Assembly: GCA_910589415.1 (NCBI GenBank) | Contig: OU342630.1 | Location: forward strand, 28,367,867-28,431,866 | Direction of reading: 5' to 3' | Length of the DNA: 64,000 nucleotides | DNA from: Malachius bipustulatus | Lineage: Eukaryota > Arthropoda > Insecta > Coleoptera > Melyridae | Shown: piece after piece, positions 33,889 through 44,018 of the stretch | How positions within the stretch are numbered: the stretch's first letter is position 1 | How the letters are laid out: the number at the start of each line of letters is the position of its first letter | Notes under the pieces: generated by a model | Told to the model about the DNA's origin: nothing | Seen by the model: the letters and a program-made list of their open reading frames with translations, nothing else | Database searches by the model: none | Made by a program: the position numbers and the translations under genes

Positions 33889-34215
33889 TACAGGATGTTA
33901 GTAAATAAGTGTGACAAACTTCAGCGGGTGATTCTGCCTGAAAAAATAATGACATCTTGCCATGTAAACGTATGTGCGCAAATGCTTCGTTTTCCAGATA
34001 CGGGGTGTTATAAGTTTTCTTAAAAACTGACGATTTGTTTATTTGCTCTGAAACCGCCCCAGATATGCAAATAAAATTTGGTGGGTTCTGAGAGGAAGCG
34101 ATTGTGCATTTTTTGACATGCAATTAAGAATTTTATGTTCATCAGTGGCGCGCATACGGGTAATGATATCAATTTTTTTAAAGAAAAAAATGCTACGCCA
34201 CTGAGATTTTTTAAA
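33889..34215. repeat. Repeat fragment with degenerate TACAGGGTG-type end
   Basis: It begins CATATACAGGATGTTAGTAA and contains a second GATACGGGGTGTT string at about 33999. These are the signature phrases of the short non-coding elements with TACAGGGTG ends that recur in the window. There is no clear right terminus. Open frames at 33829-34226 are chance. Confidence 0.4.
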
Positions 34216-35599
34216 TTAAAAATCATTTTTGAATTTTTCGTTCAATTTGTGACAAAAAACTCTCTTGTCTTTTTTTGTGACAATCAATGAGGCGACGAGT
34301 TGACTCTTGATGTCTCACGTCTAAAGAGGGTCATTTGTTGTAGCTTTGCAACTATTTAAATTTTTATTAGTGGTATTTTCTATTATTGTTCTGGTTTTAT
34401 GTTACCTATTGCGTTATATTATTAGCAATAAATAAATCGTCCTTTTAGTGTATTTTTAAATAAAAAATACAGTATTGAAGAGGACATCGCTTTTTTAAGT
34501 AGCAGTTCTACGTACATGAGGGTGGCTCGTTGACTTTTTTTATTTAGTCAGCTTTGAGACAACCCGCTCATTAACGCATTTCGGGAAAACCTCGTAGAGA
34601 CATAATAATGATAATAATATAAGTATGGTATAAGTAGGTAGCTACTATAATAGACGAATTCTCAAGAAATTTTTGCCAGATGCTTGGCTGACAAGCCTCG
34701 AAACCGACTCTCATTTAATCGGAAATAAGATTGTTATATCACTCACAGTCAATTTATTTAAGTATAATGTTCCAATATTACCTTGTGACTGGTAATTTTC
34801 CATTGTTTAATAAGGCTATGTTGAATCTATTTTAGAAGTAGTTTATATGATTTATGAAATAATTAATATAACTAGTTATCAGAACTTGCAAGGTGTAGCA
34901 TGTAACGTATAGATTAAGTAAGCGATGGACTCCTTTCTGGCCAGAATTTTCCGGATAGAAAAAGTCGAGCACATAGTGGCAATGATGGGAATTTTAATCA
35001 CACTTGTAGTGGTAATCGTAACGCAACGGCCGGTTTGCAGTGATTGCGGGAACGGTGCAAGCCGCCGGTTTCCGGGAAGGCATCAGCGGCCGGCGGCGGC
35101 GACCACAAATGCCCGCTTCTGAGGTGCGACGACTAAAAAACACCACACCGCGCTATTATAAATACCGAAGTGTATAGAATTTGCTTTAATACCTTTATCG
35201 GTATGTACAGAACTAGATCATCTAGTGTAATTTGTTCGCCAAGAAAAACCAGACTGACTAATAAGGCGTGACAAACATGTGTTAAAGAGTGGTTTAATCA
35301 TGACTATAGAAAAGCAGGAAGTCGGAAAGTTCATAAAACCCAGTTATAGGGCTCTTTTAAGTATAAATCACACTGTTTATGTTTATTAGTATTTATTTTA
35401 TTGACCAGATCGATTAATCTGATATAAAAGTCGCGCTTCTTATTACGATAGCGACAGTTTTACATATCAGGACATCAGTTTAGCAGCTTGAAACTAATTT
35501 TATTTTCCTGATTCACTTTAGCGGCGATTTTATATCAATCCATAAATTAAAGTTGAATAAATAGTCCGTAATTAAAAGATGTAATATGTATGGGAAGAT
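34216..35599. other. No recognised gene apart from one small candidate ORF
   Basis: AT-rich DNA with the short membrane-protein-like frame at 34925-35122 listed separately. I see nothing else supportable. Confidence 0.35.
34925..35122 (+). CDS. Hypothetical 65-aa single-pass membrane protein (candidate)
   Basis: An ATG-started frame encodes a short polar N-terminus (MDSFLARIFRIEKVEH), one strongly hydrophobic segment (about residues 17-33, VAMMGILITLVVVIV) and then a polar, Arg/Gly/Ala-rich tail with a C-X2-C pair. The tail lies in a CpG-rich stretch unlike the surroundings. The layout is that of a type II signal anchor, and the frame could be the first coding exon of a host membrane protein. 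I recognise no family, and no splice acceptor or partner exon is identified. Chance remains possible. Confidence 0.25.
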   Translation: MDSFLARIFRIEKVEHIVAMMGILITLVVVIVTQRPVCSDCGNGASRRFPGRHQRPAAATTNARF

Positions 35600-35689
35600 G
35601 GCATTCATCACATGTTTAAAAAATCAAGAAAGTCAAAAATATGGTAAATTTCAAAATTAAAAATTTGATTACTTATCAACGTATGTATA

Positions 35690-35880
35690 GTTTATTTAAA
35701 TTTATCAATAACTTCCTCGGTTAGCGACATTTGATTGGCAAGAATAGTTTTTAATTTATCTTGACTAGATTATACTTAATTGGCTAATCGCTGTGTCATA
35801 TCACTCAGCATATTCAGCATCTAAATTTCCGGTAATCGCTTTAAAAACTGATCCTAATTCATTAATAAACCTCATGTTTT
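35690..35880 (-). pseudogene. Envelope-like remnant of an errantivirus
   Basis: About 60 codons, broken by in-frame stops and at least one frameshift, resemble the internal region of insect errantivirus envelope proteins. A glycine-serine-containing conserved block is encoded near 35822-35860, followed by a coiled-coil-like stretch. There is no signal peptide, cleavage site or membrane anchor in frame. The identification rests on a short motif and on its position 3' of integrase, so it is moderately certain. It is non-functional. Confidence 0.5.
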
Positions 35881-36045
35881 AAGAAAGGCTGTGGGTGAAG
35901 GTGGAATTATTTGCTTGATGGTTTTGTCTGTATCGCATATTTGATGGGAAAGGATATTCTGGTAGTTATGCCAGCATCGTTTATAAGATCTTTAAAATTT
36001 AGATTCTCGGATAACCCTTATGATTGTAGGCCATAAGGGCATAGT

Positions 36046-36237
36046 TCATAAAATGTGAGATTGGTTCTTTCTTACCGGTTTGACGTAAAATTCTAATTGA
36101 CGTAAGATTTCGCAGTTATTAATGAGTTCGGACACCTTATCACGCATATTTACAAAATAATTATTATTCGATATTTGCTTAAATGTCTCTTCTATTCTTC
36201 TGTGAATAGTTTCGCCTTCGTGGTAATTAGTTATCAC
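36046..36237 (-). pseudogene. Gypsy integrase zinc-binding (HHCC) remnant
   Basis: The translation carries the His and Cys positions of the retroviral integrase N-terminal domain: YHEGETIHRRIEETF (two His) followed about 30 residues on by NNCEIL. The second Cys is mutated (LRQ where CRQ is expected). The catalytic DDE core that should follow is not recognisable. The preceding frame 36493-36777 is a low-complexity Gln/Ser/Pro-rich linker normal for this position. Confidence 0.65.
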
Positions 36238-36889
36238 TTCATTTATGTCTTCCTCGTCTGATAAAGGAAATTGGTGTTTTGGGAAGTGTATAATACTGAG
36301 TGCGTTGTTAATAAATAATTCGACATATCCATATACAGCACAGAAATTCTGATAAAGTTTTTCTGTTTCAAAATTAAAAGAACATCTTTTGTTCGAGGAG
36401 GTGTATTCCTTTAAGAAATTTACTAGATGCTGCCTATTATTTTCTTGAGGAATCTGACTAAATATTTATATTGATTATAAATTTTAATGTGTTTAACAGG
36501 ACGGGGATTGTGATGCACAGCTGATATTGATTGGGTTGTTTTTCAATTGCATCTTTATTTGAATACCTGCTTTTGGTTCTACATTGATTTGCGAGTGTTC
36601 ACTATGTTGTAAATCATCTTGCTGTTGCACAGGTTCTACTGGGAGTTGTTTCGACTGATTGATAACTACGCTAAAAGGAATATCATCTGATTCCGATGTA
36701 CTGGGAATTTCTACTGGAATGAAATAAAAGTCTGGGGAAGTAGATGGTGTTTGTTTGTTACTTTCCTGAACGTTCAAGGCTTTTCATAAAGTGGGAGTAT
36801 TTAATTTACGCTCTCAGTCTTCGAGTGGTCTTTCGTTTGTGTCTACGTTGTTAATTATAGACGAATTTTCGTTTTCAAATGCGTCTACT

Positions 36890-37312
36890 TAAATGCGAGA
36901 TAGTGCATCAGCATTACTTACAGTTTAAAAATCCCTTTTTATATATTATCTCGTAATCGTACGCTTCTAATTCTAGCCTCCAGCGAGTCAGCGAGTTAAT
37001 GAATTCGCCGAGTCCTTTGATTTCATCAGCGAGACTAAAGGGCGATAGTCTGTGTAAATATAAAATTTACCATCATACAGATAAGGGCGGAAGTATGGCT
37101 AAGAGTATGGCCAAACTATGGCTAAGAGTTCTTTTTGATAAGCCAGATATCTTTGTTTCGTTTCTTTGAACGTCAAAGATGCATAACTGGTAGGTTTATC
37201 ACTACATACCGGCCCTTGTGAGATAGTACAGCTCCCAACGCTACATTAGAAGCGTCCGTTGTCAAAAGAAACGGTTTAGTAAAATCTGGGTATTGCAAAA
37301 TCATACCTTAGC
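36890..37312 (-). pseudogene. Gypsy RT/RNase H remnant
   Basis: The minus-strand translation begins [19 protein letters not shown], the classic gypsy junction into RNase H with its first Asp. It continues in a shifted frame with [14 protein letters not shown] and KELLAI (Glu), then after another shift to YTDYRPL and the closing EAYDYEIIYKKG and NADALSRI strings typical of the domain end. At least three frameshifts and a short local duplication near 37090-37125 break it. The upstream reverse-transcriptase core is missing because a PLE fragment abuts at about 37313. Confidence 0.8.
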
Positions 37313-37706
37313 ACAGTCATTGGTACAGAACAAAGACCATCTTTCCAAACTCGATATGAGTGGGGTCTATAGACTAAAGTGTTCAGACTGCAACGCAGTC
37401 TACATAGGTCAGACTTGCCGCAAGCTCAGCACTAGAATAAGAGAGCACATTAATAGACCTGAACATTCGGTTTTTAGACACCATCTATCATATAACAATC
37501 AAACATTTGACCAGGGCAGAGACAGTACCATTCTTAAACATACCACCAATAGAGGACTTCTTTTGAATTTATTCGAAATTTTTGAAATAGACAGGACACT
37601 ACAGACACAAAATACCTTATGTTTAAACCAACAGACCAACCCTTTATTCAACTTCACACCCTTATACAAAACTTTACCAACAATTTTTCACAACGATGAA
37701 CAGTAA
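37293..37706 (+). pseudogene. PLE GIY-YIG endonuclease domain, partial
   Basis: This open frame of 137 codons encodes the C-terminal endonuclease of a PLE: SGVYRLKCSDCNAVYIGQTC (GVY, C-X2-C and the YIG motif), then RKLSTRIREHINR with the catalytic Arg. A His-containing block (SVFRHHLSYN) and a C-terminal LFEIFEIDRTLQ stretch with the metal-binding Glu follow. The frame itself is intact to its stop, but the entire reverse transcriptase is missing. The first ~8 codons overlap the gypsy junction and are not PLE. Confidence 0.85.
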
Positions 37707-37707
37707 T

Positions 37708-37945
37708 TGTAAATTTTAACAGCCAATATTATAAAGGCTCATTAGGCTAACGGGCAGATTTCTGTGCTCGTTTTTGAAGCTAATATCGACGTCAAATGAC
37801 TTTTATTAATATTTTTGTAATTACTTTCATGTCAAGAATAGATAAAATTAAAAAATTCCGCTTAGACCTTCTTCAGAAATGGCCACAGAAATCTTCTCGT
37901 TGACCTAATGAGCCTTTATAATACCCGCTGTTAATGTTTTAATTC
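37708..37945. repeat. ~238-bp inverted repeat downstream of the PLE endonuclease
   Basis: The left arm (37708-37777) and right arm (37869-37945) are inverted copies: TATAAAGGCTCATTAGG with CCTAATGAGCCTTTATA, TTAACAGC with GCTGTTAA, and CAGATTTCTGTG with CACAGAAATCT. The arms are ~70 bp with a ~90-bp AT-rich spacer. It may be a small foldback insertion or a structural part of the PLE 3' region. Confidence 0.75.
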
Positions 37946-38726
37946 TCTGAATTTTTATCTATTTGTCCACTTTAATTATTTTTGTAAAAATCTTAATGTC
38001 ATCATTACTAAATGTTATAATTATTCCATCCAATCTGTGATTTCTTGCAGTTTAAGATTTTCATTTTGTTTTTATTTAATTGTAATTCTAATAATGTAAA
38101 CAAACAAATTGGATCTGATTCAAATGACATTCATGACAACACTTTATGAATGATTGATTGACATCAGTCTGTCATTGTGGACATTGACTTTCGTCGATTC
38201 TGTTCTTCTTCTTTTTATTTCATGACTTTAACTTGCTTGCCATCCTAAAATTCACCTGTCTCATTCATTTGTCACACGAACCTTCAATAACAGCGAGATG
38301 GAGATGCTTGCTAGACCGACAATCGAACCTTTTGGAATTTCTTTCACTTTCCGGTGATCGACGCTTCACGTCGGATCATCCGTTTTACTTGTTCTCTTAA
38401 AATGTTAATTATTTAAATTAAACGAGTCTTCAACTCTTAATACCCCATAATTCACTTTGAATATGGTTTAAATTTGTTTGTCCTATTTATGTGGGTGTCT
38501 TTCATCTTGTACCTACATGTAAAACAGTACATCAATAATTTGTTAAATTTTTACCACGTGGCTTGAGAGATTTTCACATGTGTAATTCAGCCATTTCAAT
38601 GTTAATTTTTATGTATACCTCTAAGTATTACGGAAGCTCTTAAGCTGACAAGTGAGTATGCTGTTTAATGTTTTTTGACTTTGAATTATTTCCAAATCTT
38701 CCAACTTTACAATAAACCTCACTTTC

Positions 38727-38770
38727 AGCCGTCCTGACGATGGGTTAATCCCGAAACCGGTAGACGAGCT
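38727..38770 (+). ncRNA. Hammerhead-ribozyme-like motif, PLE family 2
   Basis: Stem I is AGC-CGTC (38727-38733) pairing with GACG-A-GCT (38763-38770), seven pairs with one bulged A. The core is CTGACGA at 38734-38740, one spare T, stem II GGG/CCC (38742-38744 with 38750-38752) with loop TTAAT, then GAAA at 38753-38756. ACCGGT (38756-38761) is self-complementary and is followed by A38762, the predicted cleavage base. It is a complete hammerhead layout apart from the inserted base after the core and the dimer-type stem III. Confidence 0.7.
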
Positions 38771-38860
38771 ATTCAATTTATAATTATATACCCATTGACC
38801 AAACTGCCTTTTATTTATTAATGTCCCTGTATGGTTTTGCTGCTGCACCTATAATAACTC

Positions 38861-39174
38861 TTTTCTTGTAATATCTGTCACTGTAAGTTGAAGTTCTGTA
38901 TTGATACCTCCAATTATTATAATAAAATGACAGATATTCCCTTTCTTAGTTCACGCTTAGTTAGGCAGATACAGTGTTGCAACTGAGCAAGGGTAGGTAC
39001 TCTGAGATCTCTGCAGACAGAGGTCAACCATCAAGGCATATATCTCTTCTCAAATAATATTTGAGAAATTTTTCGGATTTAGATACTATATTTCAATTGT
39101 CACTAATTTGTTCCTTTTACAGAACGAATTAGAAAACTTACACACAGTAAGTGAGGTGAAACTGAAGACATGGA
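38861..39174. other. No gene seen
   Basis: AT-rich spacer between the PLE fragment and a foldback element. Confidence 0.4.
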
Positions 39175-39657
39175 CGGTACCGTTTCGTCGTTTTTGAACT
39201 CATCAGCATGTCACATCAGTCAGGAACATATTACACATTCTATGTGAAATCTTGGATCTAATACTTAGTCTCAACTGCTGTCAGATAGTTGTAGTGACCT
39301 GTAATTTTTGATTATTAGTAGGCAACCAGAGAAACAGAGAAACACAATTTATTATTTAAAACTGTTCGAATTTTCAGTGTATTATTATTGTAATACAAGA
39401 ATTGATGTGGTTTGGATCATTTTTCCCCCTGGCCTTTAGATTTTATATTAAGTAATATTGAACCACTTAGATTATGTAATATTTGAGAAACATTTCTGTT
39501 TCTCTAGTTGCCTACTGATCATTAAAAATTACAGAGTTTACTGCAACTGTCTGACACCAGTGTACAAAGTATTAGTTTCAATATTTCGTATAGTATGTGT
39601 AGTGTGTTCCTGAATGATGTGACATGCTGATGAGTGAAAATAAGGATGAAACGGTAC
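39175..39657. mobile_element. Foldback element with ~175-bp arms
   Basis: Arms at 39175-39352 and 39486-39657 are inverted: CATCAGCATGTCACATCA with TGATGTGACATGCTGATG, and TAGGCAACCAGAGAAACAG with CTGTTTCTCTAGTTGCCTA. The outer ends are GGTACCGTTTC and GAAACGGTAC. The core is AT-rich and non-coding. A GATGAAACG string recurs just outside at about 39784. Confidence 0.75.
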
Positions 39658-40153
39658 GAATAAATTGAACAAAGTGTGGTAACGCGAGAACTACAAAAAT
39701 TTGCGCTGACACCCAAACGCATTGTCCCTTATGGAACATTTTGATTACTAACTTTAACTTGTCGTAACTTTTTGACTAATAAGGATGAAACGACGATTTG
39801 TCGATAAAATGCGCTAGTTCCTTGGAACATATAGAATCTATTGGTGTTTAAAACTGTCTTGTAAGGAGCACCTGAAGCCGTCTATACATATTATTTTTAA
39901 TGAACGTTTTCCAGCAGGACAACTTTTGTAGGTTCTATCAATAAAGTGTCGATCTCGTGAAACGACCTAAGTTTAATTCACTCTGCACTTATAGTAATGG
40001 TCTTTGAAATCAATGAAATTGCATATCGCAAGATACCACTTAACATTATCTAAAATAATAAAATAATATGTCCTCTTGAAGACTAAACTCGTTACCTCCG
40101 TTTTTAGCCATTACGAGTGAAAATCTATCGGTGTGTCATCCTTTAGCTAAAGT
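39658..40153. other. No gene seen
   Basis: AT-rich interval between a foldback element and the inverted-repeat transposon copy 2. Confidence 0.4.
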
Positions 40154-40593
40154 CTGTACACTGAGAGTTGTCTGTTGTGATAACTAAGAATACATCATCT
40201 CGTTATGTTTCTTACTCCTTCTATTGCATTGCATAGTCAATCGAGTTAAAATGGGACGTATTGTCAGAAATACGTTTGAATCGTCAGCAATTCTAAAAAG
40301 ATGAGCGAGAGTGAGACGGAAGTATCGACTCGCGTCTTGATACGCTTAGATTGATACGATAAGATTGTCGTCCAGCTCATCGGCTACTGTCAGTTGACAG
40401 TGACAGCGCTAAATATACTGATGAGATTTGTTATTTGAAACGTTTTTAATACGAGATTAGCAGAATTCCTGTGTTATATTGTACGGTGTGATAAACTATG
40501 AGTAACTTAATTTCGCGAATGCCTAAAAATCTATTTCCTTGTTTTGCCTGGGAAACGATTGAACTCCCTAGTACGTGGACTTGTGGTTAAATT

Positions 40594-42157
40594 ATAATAA
40601 TAATAATAATAATAACGTTTATTCGCTTCCATACAATGGCAATAGTATTACAACTACAACAACATTGCAAATTAGTTCACTAAAGTAAGAATTTAATCAA
40701 TTATATTACTAGACTATAACTCAGAGTATAGCATCCATCATTGAAAGTCATTGCAACCACACCTACCAATTAGATTACGAATAAACAAAACAATTGTGTG
40801 TACCTTTACAACCATAATGTGACTTAGATAAACATTAAGTACACTATTCATTTATATATTTCTGTATCCATTGCCCAAATCTCTATATCAGTCTCATAAG
40901 CAGTGCTTGACAGAGACCGAGATAGAGCCAGGCAACAGTAACTTAGTACATATAGTAATAACAGCAATAGTAAACCAGGCATATTTTATTCTTATAAAAT
41001 CGTATGCAATATCAATCACAATAATTAATTACATATTGACCAGATCTCACAATTCCGTATCCCCTCTCAGTATTATTCAGAATGCAGTCCCTCCAAAAAG
41101 AACGTGTAAACAGTGTTAATAAGTAAACAAAATTTAGTTTCAATTTAATAAATCAACTCGACGCAATCTGTCTTCAGGACTATCTTGAAAAAAAAAAGAA
41201 ATAAATCAAAATCAAAAGCCTAGTCCAGTCCTAGAATTTTCCCCATTTTATCCCTTCCTTCGCCCCATAGCCAGTTGTTTAATCTATTCTTAAATATATG
41301 CACTGATTGTGATGTTTTTATTTCCTCTGGGATGTCGTTATAAAGTCTAGGTCCTATATACAGTTGATGTCTTGTGCCTATACTCTTTGCAGCCCGAATT
41401 GTCTCGCTCTTTTCAGAGTCTTTGTTTCTTGTGGAGTAGTTATGACAAATTCGCCTTGTAGAACTTCTATTTTTAAATTGATGAATTAATATTATTCGAG
41501 CATAGAGAGATCTCACATCATATAGTCTTGACTCTTTATATAGTAAATCTGTTGGGTAGAAGTAATCTTTTTTGTATATCAATTTTATGAATCTTCTCTG
41601 TAGTGACTCCAACTGATTCAGATATTTCTTCCTTACGCCCCCCCAGCCAATAATTCCATATGTTAACTGTGATTCAACAAGTGTCTGATAGAGAATCCTT
41701 AGATATTTATCCCCCATTATATTCTTCAGTTTTCTGAATCTATATAGTAAACCTCTTAATTTATGTTTTATGGAATTAATCTGATCTTCCCATCTGAGAT
41801 GAGTATCCAGAATAACACCCAGATATTTAAATTTACTGACTCTGCCTATTTCATAATTGGCTTGTTTTATCGTCACACTTAGTTTAGTAAAATCAGGTAA
41901 GTTATTTTTATATAATGTAAGGGGAAGGAATTTTGTTTTCTCCCAATTAATTGTGAGTAGTTTACCGTCGAGCCACCCCTTGATCAGTACAAAGTCTTTC
42001 TCAATTTTTTCTTTTATTGAATTCCATGATGTAGCCTCATAGTATACTGCCATATCATCAGCAAAAGCTATAATTTTACCCATGCATGATAAGCTAAAAA
42101 TGCTATTTATGTAGATGTTAAATAAAATTGGCCCCAACACGCTCACAAATTCCAGCA
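40594..42157 (-). mobile_element. 5'-truncated LINE nested in the DNA transposon
   Basis: The minus-strand LINE ends in a (TAT)n tail, seen as ATAATAATAATA at 40594-40614. It carries a ~600-bp 3' UTR and the C-terminal half of ORF2. The flanking AAATT at 40589-40593 and 42158-42162 occurs once in the empty site of copy 1 (near 14751), giving a minimal 5-bp target duplication. Confidence 0.9.
41220..42157 (-). CDS. LINE ORF2 C-terminal half, uninterrupted, 5'-truncated
   Basis: The frame has no stop for ~312 codons. It starts mid-domain at VLGPILFNIYINSIF, with the paired-Asp reverse-transcriptase motif FADDMAVY at about residues 33-40, then KTKFLPLTLY and SKFKYLGVILDTHLRWEDQI (thumb). The C-terminal region follows with LTYGIIGWGGV and LQRRFIKLIYKK. 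The endonuclease and the first catalytic Asp are missing owing to 5' truncation at insertion, so no active enzyme can be made. The clean frame implies a young insertion. There is no natural start codon. Confidence 0.9.
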
Positions 42158-42769
42158 AAATTGCTGGAATATTTTACTTGCAAATAAGAAAACGGAGGTG
42201 TTATTCTTTCTTTTAAACGGCAACCAGCAGGTAGGTGACATGATATTTCTATCATGATGATAACAATAATTATTATCATTCTTATTTACTTGCATTATAT
42301 AATATTTGTTATTAAAAAGTTGCAAGGCACTACTTCGTCAATAACTTGTCGAAATAATATATTTATAGGATATTCATTATTCCTCAACACACGCCACTGA
42401 CACGAACTGCGATACCACATCTGGTTCGACTTAGAAATAAGTGTACGATTCAAATCGAATTAAATGAAATTGTTTAGTCAGAATCAGTGTGGCATGACAA
42501 CGGACAACTCTCAGTGTACAGAGAGTATGAACTTGATCTCAGAGTTTAATTTCAATCAACCAGATTAATGCTTAGAACGTTATAGATGCTTTTAATCATC
42601 ATAGTTATTGTTCCTACATGCTTTAGTGTTCTGTTAAATTCTTAGAATTCCAGGATACAAAATATGTATAATAAGGCAAGGATCTTATAATCGAAAATCT
42701 CTGACAAGCAAATAAGGTTATCCTAAAAGACTTGGGACCTAATAAGATCTAGATAGAGATCCTTCTGGT

Positions 42770-43110
42770 GTTATTAAGGCACGGCAATTCCTTGATCAGG
42801 ACCAAGCGTGGAGTGACGTTGATAGGGGTTATCAAATCGGCGTATGAAGATCACCGATCGTCATCGCCCCGCATAATCGTTACCGATGCGTGAGAAAGTC
42901 AACTTCTCTGCAGCTCGGCCTGTGGAATTATTGTCTGCGATTCACACGAACTAGTATACGCAATCTTCATTATACCCAATTATTTGGGCCGTGTTATACA
43001 TATCACGCTCTCGCCGCCAGATCTCACAGATAGAAGCCGAGATATGATCGCTGCATCGAGCAAAACAACCACACAACTACACACATACTTGTAAAACAGT
43101 CAATGCACGA
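42770..43110. promoter_or_regulatory. Possible host regulatory block (GC-richer, non-coding)
   Basis: This ~340-bp block is less AT-biased than its surroundings, free of repeats and long frames. It is dense in short sites such as GATCACCGATCG, GGTTATCAAATCGG and CCCAATTATTTGGG. Such islands in AT-rich intergenic DNA often prove to be enhancers. This is inference from composition only; conservation would be needed to support it. Confidence 0.2.
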
Positions 43111-43956
43111 TCGATTTTCGAAGTAAAACTTCGGTCCGGTACATTTTGATTTTTTCCTGTTAATTCTGCGAAACGCGTTTAACCAGGCGACGCACGAACA
43201 TATGCAATAATTATCTTTACACTGTAGTTGCTAATGAAATTAGTCTTGGTGTCAGTGTATGATTTTCTAGTTACTTAGCACATTTAATTGTAATATTTTT
43301 CCACCAACAAATTGATATATAATTACAATTCCTGATGTAATTACAGTTCGCGGAGATATTGTGCCCTCGAGTCTCACCAGAGTATGCATTAAGTCATACA
43401 GATTATGATATCTTAACTCGGTATAATTAAGAATACAAACGTTATGGCCGTTTGAGATAAATGAATATTACCAGCCTCCACATGAGGTACGGGCAATGGC
43501 AATGTGAGGTACTCAATGCTAAGATCGTTAACTATGCTGGTGATCTAATGAAGAAAACAACATTGCAGTTAGTAAGTAACTATACCAAGATAGAAATTAG
43601 AAGGTATAGTTATTTCTTATACTTACATGGAAATATACGTAGCTACATCTTCGATAAAATATACTATAGTCTGTACTACTTTATATTTACCTGTAAATGG
43701 AAAAATGTGGCATAAATATGGTATAAAATTGCAATAGTTTATGAAGAAAAACCTCAAAACTTCTTTACAGGAACTTATTTCGTATAATGAGTGGATGCAT
43801 TTTGTAATTGATTTTGAATTTAGACTAGCAAGAAACGTACAATAATCTAAAAATGACCTTGGCGAACGAAAAGAATAGTGGGAGTATACCTTTGTATCGA
43901 AGGCGTTCTCCCGGAAAAGCTGGTTTTTGTCCTTTGTAAGTGCGGCCTGGCCTAGT

Positions 43957-44018
43957 GACCCAAAAATAGTGAAATATGGCCCAAATAATGGAAAATATGA
44001 CCCAAAATGGCAAAATAT
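43957..44018. repeat. Three-unit degenerate tandem repeat, ~21 bp period
   Basis: Units start at 43957, 43978 and 43999. Each has the form GRCCCAAAAATRGTGAAATAT with small changes (21, 21 and 20 bp). Its non-coding status is likely. Confidence 0.85.

Larger units (their letters stand above)
35600..37312 (-). mobile_element. Decayed errantivirus-like Ty3/gypsy element (RNase H - integrase - env remnants)
   Basis: Going down the minus strand the order is: end of RT and RNase H (36890-37312), linker (36493-36777), integrase zinc-binding domain (36046-36237), and envelope-like remnant (about 35690-35880). The order pol then env on one strand is that of insect errantiviruses. Multiple frameshifts and stops occur, most of the integrase core is absent, no LTR is visible, and the 5' part ends where a PLE fragment begins. 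It is a broken, non-functional copy. Confidence 0.7.
37313..38860 (+). mobile_element. 5'-truncated PLE fragment with GIY-YIG domain and hammerhead motif
   Basis: It begins inside the PLE ORF just before the endonuclease, immediately after the gypsy remnant, and continues through a foldback-containing 3' region to a hammerhead-like motif at 38727-38770. The endonuclease differs strongly from the PLE at 26-30 kb, and the hammerhead has a different sequence, so this is a separate PLE family. The right boundary is approximate. Confidence 0.65.
40154..42521. mobile_element. Inverted-repeat DNA transposon, copy 2, interrupted by a LINE
   Basis: The outer parts 40154-40593 and 42158-42521 match 14292-15106 closely and in order. 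The ends are CTGTACACTGAGAGTTGTC and the complement CTCTCAGTGTACAG, both with intact TA positions. Small indels (for example within GATACGATA near 40355) separate the copies. Removing the LINE leaves about 800 bp, the length of copy 1. Confidence 0.85.

Noticed and set aside
37855..37885. Possible fourth hammerhead core (minus strand, CTGAAGA...)
   Set aside because: After a GGTCTAAGC stretch the sequence reads GGAA rather than GAAA, and stem II does not pair. It lies within the inverted repeat arm.
40594..40614. Independent ATA microsatellite
   Set aside because: Its position at the 3' end of the minus-strand LINE, next to the target duplication, shows it is the LINE tail.
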